DNA of 64,000 nucleotides, taken from Roseibacillus sp. GTDB taxonomy: Bacteria > Verrucomicrobiota > Verrucomicrobiia > Verrucomicrobiales > Akkermansiaceae. The notes below the pieces were generated by a model. It was not told where the DNA came from. It was given only the letters and a program-made list of their open reading frames with translations, and made no database searches. The stretch lies in the NCBI GenBank assembly GCA_028821775.1, contig JAPKFB010000006.1:52868-116867 (forward strand), given 5' to 3'. A program made the translations under genes and the position numbers. Position 1 is the stretch's first letter. Every line of letters starts with the position of its first letter. Of the stretch, positions 38,447 through 48,829 are shown piece by piece.

Positions 38447-40729
38447 ATGGCTTTTTTCCCTTGCAACGGCTTCAGAAGGCACTCCCTTTTTCCGGTCGTC
38501 CTCCTCCAAGTCTTGGTGGTTTTGACCTTGTGTTTCCCCGGTCATGCTGAGGAACCGGTGAAGTTATCTACGAGCGGTTTTAGTGAGAAGGTCGCTCCGC
38601 TTCTTCAGGAACGATGTGTCAGTTGCCACGGCAGCGCTCTTGAGATGGGTGACCTGCGCCTCGATCGTAAGGAAGATGTGCGCAACGACGATCTCATCAA
38701 GAAAGGGAACGCCAAAGAGAGCCTCTTCATGAAACGCCTCGTGAAGTCGGAGGCCGGAATTCGAATGCCTCCGACCGGGGCGGGCTTGAGTAGCGCTGAG
38801 AAGAAGATCTTTGAATCATGGATCAACGAGGGCGCTCCTTGGCCGGATGATGTCGAACTTCTCTCTCAGGGTGGGCAAGCACCCGAGGACTCTGAAGCGT
38901 CGCGCCTCTTTCGCGAGATTCGGGACGCCAGACACAAAGCCGTCGAACACCGACTCAAATCATCCCCGCATCTGATCAATGCCATCGACCGTGACGGCTA
39001 CACTCCTCTCCTCGTGGCGGCCTACTGCTCCAGCCCCAAGTGCGTTAAGTCACTCCTGGAGTTTGGCCCCAATCTGGAGGCCGTCACGCCCCAGGGCCTG
39101 ACGGCCTTGATGTTGAGCACTGCTAATCCTGCGAAATGTGTGGCCCTCCTCGAAGCGGGTGCCGAGGTGAATGCCCAAGCGAAGGACGGGAAGAGCGCGC
39201 TCCACTACGCGGTCTCCACCGGCGACAGCAAGGGAGTGGCGAAGTTACTTCTTTCCCGTGGTGCCAGGATTGATCTTACCGACAAGAGCAAGCGCACCGC
39301 CCTTGGCTATGCAGCGTCCCAACAACAGACCGGATTGCTGGACTTCCTCCTGCGCCAGGGTGCTGATCCCAAGGGAGTGGCTCCTGGTCATCTGGCCCGC
39401 AACAAGCATGCCATCGAGTTGCTCGCAGACGATCGATTTTACAAAGACGAGAGGGCGCTGAGCGACGCCATTCAGAGTGCCGTGATGCGTGGAGAGGTTG
39501 AGTTCACAACATTCCTGCTCCTCCGGAGTGCCCCTGCAGGGAAACGCTATTCATCAGGCCAAACAGCTTTGATCAGGGCGGCCTATTCCGAAGCGAGTTC
39601 TCCCGAGTTGCTGCAGACTCTCATTGCTTATGGAGCGGACCCCAAGAGCCGCGACAAGCTAGAACAGTCGGCCCTGGATTGGGCGAAGACCAAGGGTGAC
39701 ACCGAGATGGTGGACTATCTCAAAGGACTGGTTGGGCCGGAGGACAAAGAAAGCGTGCCGAGCTCTCGTGAGCATGGTGAGGAACCGGCTGGAGAAGTGC
39801 AAAGGAGGCTCTCTCCCAGGGAGGCGGTTCAGGCAGGCCTCCGCCTATTGCAACGATCCAATCTACGCTTCTTTCGAAAGAGCGGCTGTATCGCGTGCCA
39901 TCAACAACCGATCACTTCCTTGGCGGTTAGTCTGGCCCGCGAGAGGGGCTACGACTACCGCGCAGAACCAGCCCGCATTCAGAGTCAGCTCTACTCCATC
40001 ATTCTCGATGCCAATCGTAGCCGCTACTTGAAGGGAGAGGCATTCGGAGGGAACCAGGATACCACCAGTGCGATTCTCTTTGGGTTGTCAGCCGAGGGCT
40101 ATGCCCGCACGGATGCCACCGACGCGATGGCCATTCAACTTGCCGCGAGGCAGCGTGATGATGGCAGTTGGCCCACTTCCGGGCACCGTCCTCCCTCTGA
40201 ATACTCCTCCCTTTCCACTACCGCCTTCGCCATTCGTGCCCTGAATTCCTACGGGCCGCCTGGGCTCGCCGGGGAACTGGAAGGACGGGTTGCCAACGCG
40301 CGCAAGTGGCTCCTTCAAAGCAATCCTCAGGCCCTCCAGGAACACGCGACCAAGTTGCTGGGCCTGGGTTGGTCCAAGGCCCCTGAAGACAGCATTGCCG
40401 CGATGCGCGAGCGCTTGTTGAACGAACAGCGGGAAGACGGAGGATGGTCGCAGCGTGCCACACTCTCCTCCGATGCCTACGCGACGGGACTCGCGCTCTA
40501 TGCGCTGTGGGAGGGAGGGCGTCTGCCCGGGGACCACGCCGCCTATCGGAGGGGGATGGACTTCCTACTGCGGACCCAACTTGCCGACGGGTCGTGGTAT
40601 GTTCGGGGACGCAGTTTGAAGTTTCAGCCCTACTTTGAAAGCGGATTTCCCCACGATGAGGACCAGTGGATCTCGGCTCATGCCACCGGATGGGCGGTTA
40701 TCGCTCTCATGCTCGGTGAACGGGGCTAG
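38447..40729 (+). CDS. Secreted multi-domain protein: Planctomycete-type cytochrome c, ankyrin repeats, terpene-cyclase-like alpha/alpha repeats
   Basis: LLQERCVSCHGSALEMGDLRLD..RMPPTGAGLSSAEKKIFESWINEGA; ankyrin units (DGYTPLLVAAYC.., DGKSALHYAVSTGD..); CIACHQQP; RQRDDGSWPTSGHRPPSEYSSLSTTAFAIRAL / EQREDGGWSQ repeats. Confidence 0.8.
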   Translation: MAFFPCNGFRRHSLFPVVLLQVLVVLTLCFPGHAEEPVKLSTSGFSEKVAPLLQERCVSCHGSALEMGDLRLDRKEDVRNDDLIKKGNAKESLFMKRLVKSEAGIRMPPTGAGLSSAEKKIFESWINEGAPWPDDVELLSQGGQAPEDSEASRLFREIRDARHKAVEHRLKSSPHLINAIDRDGYTPLLVAAYCSSPKCVKSLLEFGPNLEAVTPQGLTALMLSTANPAKCVALLEAGAEVNAQAKDGKSALHYAVSTGDSKGVAKLLLSRGARIDLTDKSKRTALGYAASQQQTGLLDFLLRQGADPKGVAPGHLARNKHAIELLADDRFYKDERALSDAIQSAVMRGEVEFTTFLLLRSAPAGKRYSSGQTALIRAAYSEASSPELLQTLIAYGADPKSRDKLEQSALDWAKTKGDTEMVDYLKGLVGPEDKESVPSSREHGEEPAGEVQRRLSPREAVQAGLRLLQRSNLRFFRKSGCIACHQQPITSLAVSLARERGYDYRAEPARIQSQLYSIILDANRSRYLKGEAFGGNQDTTSAILFGLSAEGYARTDATDAMAIQLAARQRDDGSWPTSGHRPPSEYSSLSTTAFAIRALNSYGPPGLAGELEGRVANARKWLLQSNPQALQEHATKLLGLGWSKAPEDSIAAMRERLLNEQREDGGWSQRATLSSDAYATGLALYALWEGGRLPGDHAAYRRGMDFLLRTQLADGSWYVRGRSLKFQPYFESGFPHDEDQWISAHATGWAVIALMLGERG

Positions 40730-41024
40730 AGGCAACCGACGAAGGCAAGGTTTGGCCCTTGCCGCTCTCAATCTCCCTCCGCAGAATTTAAAAAAATCCG
40801 GAAGCGATTTGATTCGCGCAGCTGCCTGGGAGGATTCAAGAGAGCAGACTCTCGATCGTCAGGCCGGGGCGAGGCAGGATCGGGTACCAGGAGCGCTCAA
40901 ATTATTGCACGGAAAAATGTTCCCTTGGCGCATGAAGTGGTGGCAGGGTCGCGTGAATTGGTGATCACTCTTGATTGGATCAATTTATTTCTATCTGGTA
41001 GTATTGAGTGACAACGATTGCCCT

Positions 41025-42293
41025 ATGCGAACTCCCTTGAATCGACGGACCTTTCTGCGGGGTGCTGGTGTGGCGGTGGCCCTGCCCATGCTGGAAGCGA
41101 TGATCCCGAATGTTCGGGCAGCTCGCCTTGCGAGCAAGCCCGTGAAGCGCTTTGTGTGCCTGTCTAATAATTACGGCGTCTACCAGAAGGCCTTTTTCCC
41201 GGATGTCAGCCAGGTCGGAGCAGACTACGAGATGCCCGAGACCCTCAGGGGATTGGAAAGGCACCGCGAGGATTTCACCGTATTCTCCAACCTCGATCAC
41301 GGCTTCACCGGTGGTCATCAAGGAGTGCCCGTCTTGCTCAGTGGGGTCCGTCCTGTGCTCGCGCACAATTATGCCGAAGGGAACATCAGTCTTGATCAAA
41401 AGTTCGCGGAGCACCACGGAGCGGCGACACGCTTTCCCTCCATGACACTCGGAGTGCGGGAGCGCAACCTCCTCAGTTTTTCGCGCACCGGGGTGCAGGT
41501 ACCCTCGATTGACGTGCGAGCGATCTATCGCGCCATGTTCTTCGAGGACACTCCTCAGAAGAGGGTCGCCGAAACGGGACGCTTCAAGCGACACAGCAGC
41601 ATCCTGGACGTGGTGCGGGATCAGGCCAAGGCCCTCGATCGGGAACTCGGCAAGCGGGATCAGGAGAAGCTCGAAGAGTACTTCGAAGCGGTGCGCACGC
41701 TGGAGAAAAAGATCGTTCAGCAGGAACCTTGGCTTGATCGGCCCAAGCCGAAGACGGATGTCAAGGAGCCCAATCCGGGCAACGGCATCGAAGAGCAGCT
41801 CAAGGCCATGATCGAAATGATTGCCTTGGCCCTTCAAACCGACTCGACGCGTGCGATCACCTGCACGAGTGGGTTTGTCAACGGCGACTTTGGACTGAAT
41901 GGAGGTTACCACGGCTTTTCGCACCACGGCGAACGCCCTGAGCAAGTGGCCGCCCTCAAGAAGATCGAGGGGTTCCAAATTTCCATGATGTCCTACCTGA
42001 TCGATCTGCTCAAGGGGCAGGAGGATCTCATCAACGGAGGCACCCTCTTCGATCACACCTCGATTCTCTACGGATGCGGCATGGCGGCCGGCACTCACAC
42101 CAACAAGAACATGCCCTTGGTCCTTGCCGGGGGCAGCTTCAAGCACGGTGAACACAAGGTCTACCCGGAAGCGGATGCCCAGCGGGTCCCGGCCGCGAAT
42201 CTCCTCCTCTCGATCCTGCAGAATGGCGGCCTCAAAATCGACCGCTTTGGTTCGAGTAGTGGCACCTTGACCGGATTGCAATGGAGGGGGTGA
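41025..42293 (+). CDS. DUF1552 family protein
   Basis: MRTPLNRRTFLRGAGVAVALPMLEAMIP leader; RFVCLSNNYGVYQKAFFPD; SLDQKFAEHHG; typical DUF1552 C-terminus LLLSILQNGGLKIDRFGSSSGTLTGL. Confidence 0.85.
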   Translation: MRTPLNRRTFLRGAGVAVALPMLEAMIPNVRAARLASKPVKRFVCLSNNYGVYQKAFFPDVSQVGADYEMPETLRGLERHREDFTVFSNLDHGFTGGHQGVPVLLSGVRPVLAHNYAEGNISLDQKFAEHHGAATRFPSMTLGVRERNLLSFSRTGVQVPSIDVRAIYRAMFFEDTPQKRVAETGRFKRHSSILDVVRDQAKALDRELGKRDQEKLEEYFEAVRTLEKKIVQQEPWLDRPKPKTDVKEPNPGNGIEEQLKAMIEMIALALQTDSTRAITCTSGFVNGDFGLNGGYHGFSHHGERPEQVAALKKIEGFQISMMSYLIDLLKGQEDLINGGTLFDHTSILYGCGMAAGTHTNKNMPLVLAGGSFKHGEHKVYPEADAQRVPAANLLLSILQNGGLKIDRFGSSSGTLTGLQWRG

Positions 42294-42452
42294 TCCGTGA
42301 GCGAGGGAGTTTGCTCCAGCTTGTCCCCTTGGGTGCCATTCATGAATGTGTCAGTCGGAAGATCACCACGAAGAGCCTGCGGTGACCCGTCGTCCCGAGC
42401 GACCAAGCCTCTCGGAGGGCGCCCCTCCCATTCAATTGAGCCCAAGATAATC

Positions 42453-45400
42453 ATGTCACCCCGTCGCTTTGTCATTCTGCTTTGGTCGCTGCTTGCTTTC
42501 CCTGCGTTTGCGGCAGAGAGCCGGTTGAGTGAGCTCAAGCCCTTTCTCAAGAAGCACTGCTTTGACTGTCACGGCGCCGAGAAGCAGAAGGGTGATCATC
42601 GCTTTGATACTCTCGGGGACGATCTTACCCACATCGAAACGCTGGAGAGGTGGCAAAACATTCTCGATCAACTCAATCTCGGCGAGATGCCGCCCAAGAA
42701 ACGGGCCAGGCCGACGCCCGAGGAGGTCGACCCGGTGGTGGACGAGCTCACCGCTTCGCTCTCCAAGTTTTATGCCGGCCAGCGCAGCACTGGTGGTCGC
42801 ACTGTCCTGCGCCGGCTCAATCGCCACGAACTGCGCAACACCCTGCGCGATCTTCTCTTCCTCGAGGGCGCGGATTACCGGCCTGATGCGGCGGGTTCGC
42901 GACTGATCGACAACAATGGCAATGGCAGCGTGGAGCGAACTGGCAGGGACCCGCTTCGCTTCTTCCCGGAGGATCAGGAGGAGGACGGCTTTGTCAATCT
43001 GGGTGACCGTCTGGTGATGTCCGACTTTCTCCTGAAGTTGACGCTCGGCGCGGTCGAGGAAACGCTTGCCCAGGCCACCCATCTGGAGCCCAAACCGGAG
43101 TTGGAAACCCGGAGGTTCGCTGGTCACTTGATCAGGGGCAGGGGTCAGGGCGAACATCCCATCGAAACGGTCTCGCGCGAATTCAATGCCGAGTTCGACC
43201 TCATGGCCAAGGGCTACGAACGATTCGGACGCCTCTCTCCGAGTGACCTGCGCGGGGGTGTAGGGGTGGCCGCACGTTACCGCATCACGGTTGAAGCATC
43301 CGCCCACAATCCGAATCATCCCTGGCACGAAATGATCCACTATGATTCGGACCAACCATTCCAGCTCTGCCTCAATATTGCCGACACCAAGAATGGAGGA
43401 ATCTCTGGAGTCACTTCCACACCGCTGGCCCTCTGGTCCCTGCCCGGCGACGGAAGGAAGCAGGTTTTTAGCTCCGAGGTGTGGATGGACAAATCCTGGG
43501 TCCCCTGGATTGGCTGGGAGAATGGCCCCGATGATCGCACCTTTCGCGCCGAGAAGCTGGCGGAGAAATACCTGCCCAAGGCCTACTTCGCCCGCCCGGA
43601 CAAGAAGGTCGCCAAGGAAGCCCACGAGGGTTGGCCGCTCGCGATGGCCCGGCTACTGGTTGAGAATGGTTATCCGGGACCACACCTGCGAATTCACACC
43701 CTCACGGTGGAACCCTTGATCGAGGCCTGGCCCCCCCGGAGTCATACGGCGCTCTACGGAAGCGGGTCCGGCGGGGAGGTTGAGATTCGGAGCTTGATGA
43801 GCGCCTTTGCCGAGCGGGCATTTCGCCGGCCCATCACTCCGGAAATGGTGGAGCCTTATGTGCAACTTGTGCTGCAACAGCAGGTGGAGCCCCTGGTGAG
43901 ACTGCCGAGCGGGATTAAGAACTTGCGCTACCGGGTTTACGAGGGGAAGTGGAATCGGTTGCCTGACTTCGATGCTCTCACACCGGTCGCGAAGGGAAAC
44001 CTGCCAAAAGGCCTGCTCGACATCCGCGCCGCAAAGCGGAAGGAGTTTTACGGGATCGTCTTCGAAGGAATGGTGGATGCGCCCAAAGCGGGGGACTACA
44101 TCTTTGAGTTGGCATCGGATGACGGAGCTCGGATTTTGCTGGATCGGAAGATGGTGGTGGAACACGACGGTCTGCACGGGGCCGCTTTGAAGAAGGGCAG
44201 GGTGCATCTTGAGCAGGGAGAGCATGGCATCCGGGTCGAATATCTCGCCTACGGCGCCCCCAACAGTTTCCGAGCGGGTTGGAGCGGTCCGAACTCGGGC
44301 CACGTCAAGCTCTCGGTCGAGAGCCTGCGTAGTTCGCCCAAAAACGGGAAGCCCAAGGAGACCATGCCACCCTTCATCCGGGCCATGCAGGACGGCTACG
44401 CCGCGATCCTTTGTTCGCCGCAGTTCCTCTACCTGAAGGAGAAGTCGGAGCGCCTGGACGACTTCGGAATCGCCTCCCGGCTGAGTTACTTCCTGTGGTC
44501 GTCCATGCCCGATGACACCTTGTTCGACCTCGCGCGGGCGGGAAAGCTAAGCGATCCCGCGGTCCTCGATCACGAAGTGGATCGCATGCTTGGGGACCCA
44601 AAGGCGGCAGCCTTTACCCGGCATTTCCCCTCGGCCTGGCTCCGTCTCGACAAGCTGGGCAAGATGCCGCCCTCGGGTGGGGATTTTCAATTCTACAAGA
44701 ACCTGAAGGTGGAACCGATGCTCATGAAGCAGGTCACGACCTACTTCGCAGAGATTCTGGAGACGAACGGACAGATCGAACAATTCATCGACTCCGATTA
44801 CACCTACATGAATCAGACCCTGGCGAAGTGGATTTACAAGCGGGAGGGGATCCGGGGGGAACGCCTGCGCAAGGTCAAGTTGGACGACCCGCGCCGCGGT
44901 GGGATCTTCACCCAGCCCGGAATCATGACTGCTACCGCCAACGGGGTTGACACCTCGCCGGTGACCCGGGGCGTCTGGGTGCTGGAGAATGTCCTCGGAA
45001 CGCCGCCCCCTCCACCTCCGCCGGATGTCGAACCTCTTCCGACCGATACCCGCGAGGCCACCACGATCCGGGAACTTCTTGCCCTGCATCGCAAGAATGA
45101 ATCGTGCAACAGTTGTCACCGCAAGATCGACCCGATGGGATTTGCCTTCGAAAATTTCGATGTGGTCGGTCGTTGGCGCGACAATTACAAGCGTGTCCGG
45201 GATCCAATCGACACCTCGACGACGTTGTCAAATGGCACCGAGATTGCCGACATTGTGGCCTTCAAGCAGATGCTGAAGGAACGCAAACCCCTCGTGGTGC
45301 GGTGCCTCACTGAGAAGATGTTGACCTACGCCACGGGGAGGAAGTTGGAGGCCGTTGATCGCGGCGAAGTCAATCGCATCACGAGGGAGTTGGGCAGGAA

Positions 45401-45464
45401 AGGAGACCGCCTGCGAGATCTCGTGCACCTCGTGGTCCAGAGCGGGGTTTTTCTGAAGAACTGA
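42453..45464 (+). CDS. DUF1592/DUF1588/DUF1585/DUF1587 cytochrome-type protein with PA14-like insert
   Basis: LKKHCFDCHGAEKQKGDHRFDTL; RRLNRHELRNTLRDLL; IASRLSYFLWSSMPDDTLFDLARAGKL; RGGIFTQPGIMTATANGVDTSPVTRGVWVLENVLGTPPPPPPPDVEPL; SCNSCHRKIDPMGFAFENFD; PA14-like DAPKAGDYIFELASDDGARILLDRKMVVEHDG. Confidence 0.9.
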   Translation: MSPRRFVILLWSLLAFPAFAAESRLSELKPFLKKHCFDCHGAEKQKGDHRFDTLGDDLTHIETLERWQNILDQLNLGEMPPKKRARPTPEEVDPVVDELTASLSKFYAGQRSTGGRTVLRRLNRHELRNTLRDLLFLEGADYRPDAAGSRLIDNNGNGSVERTGRDPLRFFPEDQEEDGFVNLGDRLVMSDFLLKLTLGAVEETLAQATHLEPKPELETRRFAGHLIRGRGQGEHPIETVSREFNAEFDLMAKGYERFGRLSPSDLRGGVGVAARYRITVEASAHNPNHPWHEMIHYDSDQPFQLCLNIADTKNGGISGVTSTPLALWSLPGDGRKQVFSSEVWMDKSWVPWIGWENGPDDRTFRAEKLAEKYLPKAYFARPDKKVAKEAHEGWPLAMARLLVENGYPGPHLRIHTLTVEPLIEAWPPRSHTALYGSGSGGEVEIRSLMSAFAERAFRRPITPEMVEPYVQLVLQQQVEPLVRLPSGIKNLRYRVYEGKWNRLPDFDALTPVAKGNLPKGLLDIRAAKRKEFYGIVFEGMVDAPKAGDYIFELASDDGARILLDRKMVVEHDGLHGAALKKGRVHLEQGEHGIRVEYLAYGAPNSFRAGWSGPNSGHVKLSVESLRSSPKNGKPKETMPPFIRAMQDGYAAILCSPQFLYLKEKSERLDDFGIASRLSYFLWSSMPDDTLFDLARAGKLSDPAVLDHEVDRMLGDPKAAAFTRHFPSAWLRLDKLGKMPPSGGDFQFYKNLKVEPMLMKQVTTYFAEILETNGQIEQFIDSDYTYMNQTLAKWIYKREGIRGERLRKVKLDDPRRGGIFTQPGIMTATANGVDTSPVTRGVWVLENVLGTPPPPPPPDVEPLPTDTREATTIRELLALHRKNESCNSCHRKIDPMGFAFENFDVVGRWRDNYKRVRDPIDTSTTLSNGTEIADIVAFKQMLKERKPLVVRCLTEKMLTYATGRKLEAVDRGEVNRITRELGRKGDRLRDLVHLVVQSGVFLKN

Positions 45465-45943
45465 GGGAGGTGCGGGTAGGGCTTGGCCCGTGAAACCCGT
45501 CCGCTCTTCGGCGATCGTGAATTGAATAGTGATTCGGTACCCTTTCCGGAGGCGTCAGACTCGAGTGCAGATGTTTGTGAACGAGCTGTAAGAGGTTGGC
45601 GTCAGTCGAAGGGCACGGTGCAGCTTGTTTCTCCGGTGGCAGAGGGGAGTAATGCACTCGGGATCGAGCCTGTCGCCTTGCTCCCTGGTCAAGGTGTTGA
45701 TCGCGCTGCCGGCGATGGCGTAGCTGAGTATTGTGCAGACGGACGGCTTCCAGTCCGGGTATTGGAGGGTCGCTGGATGGGGCCATTATGCCAGGTGGCC
45801 AGGGCTATTCTGGAATTGAAGCCTTCGGAGGGCGTTGCCTCATAGTTCTGGCAGTAGTGCTTCTGACTCCGAGGGAGTTTGGTAATACACGCTCCACTTC
45901 CTCGCCTTACGCTGGGGAGCGCCGAGCAATAGGATCCTCTCCT

Positions 45944-46362
45944 ATGAGAGACGAATCGAGATCACATCCCCGGCAGTTTCTCAAAACGGCGACCCTCTCG
46001 GTTGTGAGCTCAGCCGAGAGTCCCGTAATCATGGCGCAGGCGATGGGGGGAGACGCTACCGCATGGCGCTGATCGGGACAGGGTGGAGCTTTTATCCCGC
46101 TTAAAAGGGAGGCAAGATCATCACTCAAAAGCCCATCCTCCACGAACCCGACCGGCAGAATATTCGGGAGCTCTGGACCGACTTGATCGTTGCCATCGAG
46201 AGCAAACGGCGCGCAGTCTGTGATATTGAAACTGGCCCTCCCTCCGCCAATCTCAGCCTCCTGGGGATGCGATCCGAGCCCGTCCTTGGCGAATGGAATA
46301 CACCGCTGCCATTTGTCTCAAACATGCCGGAGGCTCTGAAGCTGAGATGGATTGTCCCGTGA
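45944..46362 (+). pseudogene. Remnant of a Gfo/Idh/MocA oxidoreductase with a leader peptide
   Basis: SHPRQFLKTATLSVVSSAES leader; frameshifted YRMALIGTGWSF; after a deletion GGKIITQKPILHEPDRQNIRELWTDLIVAIESKRRAVCDIETGPPSANLSLLGM (Gfo/Idh C-terminal segment). Confidence 0.65.
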
Positions 46363-46463
46363 GCACGCTCGGGGTTACCCGAATTGGGAATGCCCGAACG
46401 GGGATCGCAGGAACCGGTCGTATCCATTGACGCAAGGCGGCGGCGCTCATACGATCCACCCCC

Positions 46464-47618
46464 TTGAAGAGAACTCAACTTATCCCCGTCGGCTGGACCG
46501 CGCTTGCCATCGGCGCTTCCGTCATCCTTCCTTGTCAGTCCGAGACGGTGGCTATCCCTGAATTGGATTCCAAGGGCGATGTCTACAAGACCGAAGGGGC
46601 CAATGACCCCTTGATCTATGACAGCGCGGTCGGTCGCAAGAAGGTCATCATGCTCTACGCCGACTTCTCGGATGCCGAGATGAAGGTCGATACCCAGGAG
46701 CGGGCGAAAATTGTTCTCGGCGAGGGGAAGTTCCAGGAGCTCTTCGCTGAACAGTCCTACGGCAAATTGTCATTTGACATCGAGCATGTTGCTGGTTGGC
46801 GCCGCTTGTCCAAATCTCACAAGAAGTACAGCAGCAAAACCACAGATTCGCACCGCACACTCTTTGTCGAAATCTTCAGCCTGTATCCGAAAGTCGACTT
46901 CCTTGCCTACGACTACATCATGGTCAACATGCCGCGGATCGGGAACACCGCTTTCGGGGAGCGGGATGACATTGCCATTCCCTACAAGGGCAAAAAGATC
47001 AAGGTGGCGCTGAACATTTCCAGTGGGAGTCCGTATGTGCTTGTCCATGAGACCGCGCACTGCATGGGACTGCCCGATCTGTATTCCTATGGCGACGCCA
47101 AAGGCCCGGGAAATCCGACCGGTCCTTGGGACATCATGTCGGCCGCCGGGAAGGCCAGTGGCTTCCTGGGCTGGCACCGCCACAAGTTGCAATGGCTGGA
47201 TGCCGACCGAAAGACCTATCTCGTCGAGGGGAAGCATCAGTTCAAATTGACGTCGTTGAATGGCTCGTCCGGTGTTTCCATGATCGCGGTCCCCGTCGAT
47301 GATCCGGCCAAGCCCAGCAAGGTCTTCGTTGTCGAGCTCGCGCAGCCGATCCGAGTCCGAGGCAAAGTTGGGACTGCGACCGGTGTCCTTGTCTACAGCG
47401 TCGATGCCAAACTTGCTTCAGGACAGAACTCGGTCGTGGTCTATCCCAAGGGCGACCTGCTGAATGCTCCGTTTCAGCCCGGGGATCGGTTTGCGCACCA
47501 GGACGCAGCCTTCGATGTGAAGGTGCTGAAGAAGGAGAAGGATGGATCCTACCTGATTGAACTGGATGTTCAGGCTGGGACGCGCGCGGACGCGGGGATC
47601 AAAAAAGACGCTCCCTGA
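46464..47618 (+). CDS. M6-type (immune inhibitor A-like) secreted metalloprotease
   Basis: VLVHETAHCMGLPDLYSYGD..GPWDIMSAAG zinc motif; VIMLYADFSDAEM; TTG start with signal peptide. Confidence 0.75.
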   Translation: MKRTQLIPVGWTALAIGASVILPCQSETVAIPELDSKGDVYKTEGANDPLIYDSAVGRKKVIMLYADFSDAEMKVDTQERAKIVLGEGKFQELFAEQSYGKLSFDIEHVAGWRRLSKSHKKYSSKTTDSHRTLFVEIFSLYPKVDFLAYDYIMVNMPRIGNTAFGERDDIAIPYKGKKIKVALNISSGSPYVLVHETAHCMGLPDLYSYGDAKGPGNPTGPWDIMSAAGKASGFLGWHRHKLQWLDADRKTYLVEGKHQFKLTSLNGSSGVSMIAVPVDDPAKPSKVFVVELAQPIRVRGKVGTATGVLVYSVDAKLASGQNSVVVYPKGDLLNAPFQPGDRFAHQDAAFDVKVLKKEKDGSYLIELDVQAGTRADAGIKKDAP

Positions 47619-47668
47619 GAAAGGAGAGACCAGAATTTTGGAGGTTGATCTTGGTTCCTGGGCTCGAA

Positions 47669-48829
47669 CTATTGCGATCCTTGGGCAAGATGGTCGGTCA
47701 GGCAGATCGATTCGCCCATGGACCTGAGTTCGTCGATCCAGGCGCGGACAAGTTTTTTATCTGTTGCCCCCGCGAGCACGCCGGCGGGCAACTCCTTGGC
47801 GAGGATGGATTGCACCGCCAAACTGACGGTGAGAGACACCAGCCGCGCCATCGCGGAGCCATGTTCATTTCCGACCTCGTCCACGGAGTAACTTCGGTGC
47901 CAGATGGTGCGATCACCCCTCCTGACCTCGTGCTCTACACAGAGCACAACGCGATCAACTTCGTCCGCGCGGTAGGAGTGCTTCTGCCAAAGTTCTTGTG
48001 ACATCTCTTTGAGCACGGCCTCGGTTTCATCGGCCTTCAGGTTATCGATGGTGGAGAAAATTTCCCGCCAGGCTTCCGCCCACCCGTTGAGCCTCAAGGT
48101 GCCCCGGACAAACTCCGCGACAGTCCATGAGTGGGGGATATGATATTGCTTGATGAACGGGATCGAATCGCGGTTCGGGTAGGCTTGGAATCGCTCACCG
48201 CCGGGGATCGGAGCCGCATATTCCGTGAGCGACTTCCATGGGCGGTTCGTGTGTCGAAGGTCTCCATCCTGCATCCAACTGGCGGGAGACTTCAGGGCTT
48301 TCAAGACGCCGACGGGTGACCAGCTGAATTTGTATTTGAAATCATTCGGAATGCTGGGGAAGCCGCCGCAATAGGACCTGAAATGGTGCTGATGATCGCC
48401 GGTCGCATGTTCGCTGTCCTTGAACGATTCGATGAGGTCATGGGCCAGCAGGTGATCCAATCCGGGGTCGAGTCCGACCTCGTTGATGAAGGTCAGCCCC
48501 TTGGTTTCGGCGGCCTCGTGGCAGGACCGCATTTCATCCGAGACATAGCTGCTGGAAACGAAATGGGCGTCCCGACCAAGGCAGAGGCCCGCCACCTTCA
48601 AATGCTCTGATGCAGGAAGCATGGATACCACCACGTCGCCGGGTGAGACGGCCGCCTTGAGTTTGTCCCACCCGAGGGGCCTGACCTCCCGGGAGCGGCA
48701 ATCTTCCAACAGCTTTCTCCCGTCGTCGGTGCGCCGGCACCAGAGAACGAAGTTCTCATGGGCGATCGCCAGGCGTTTGATTCCCGGAACGGAAGAGAGG
48801 CCGATTCCCAGCCAGTGGATTTGTGTCAT
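47669..48829 (-). CDS. Saccharopine dehydrogenase C-terminal-type reductase (LYS9-like)
   Basis: VVVSMLPASEHLKVAGLCL..HFVSSSYVSDEMRSCHEAAETKGLTFINEVGLDPGLDHLLAHDLIE; start MTQIHWLG at 48829, 4-nt overlap with the next gene. Confidence 0.82.
   Translation of the reverse strand: MTQIHWLGIGLSSVPGIKRLAIAHENFVLWCRRTDDGRKLLEDCRSREVRPLGWDKLKAAVSPGDVVVSMLPASEHLKVAGLCLGRDAHFVSSSYVSDEMRSCHEAAETKGLTFINEVGLDPGLDHLLAHDLIESFKDSEHATGDHQHHFRSYCGGFPSIPNDFKYKFSWSPVGVLKALKSPASWMQDGDLRHTNRPWKSLTEYAAPIPGGERFQAYPNRDSIPFIKQYHIPHSWTVAEFVRGTLRLNGWAEAWREIFSTIDNLKADETEAVLKEMSQELWQKHSYRADEVDRVVLCVEHEVRRGDRTIWHRSYSVDEVGNEHGSAMARLVSLTVSLAVQSILAKELPAGVLAGATDKKLVRAWIDELRSMGESICLTDHLAQGSQ

Noticed and set aside
40980-42281. 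433-aa minus-strand ORF
   Set aside because: Exactly antisense to the DUF1552 gene; no domain recognised.
42456-43625. 389-aa minus-strand ORF
   Set aside because: Antisense to the DUF1592 protein; shadow frame.
45483-45845. 120-aa plus ORF downstream of the DUF1592 gene
   Set aside because: No recognisable motif in either strand; probably non-coding debris.
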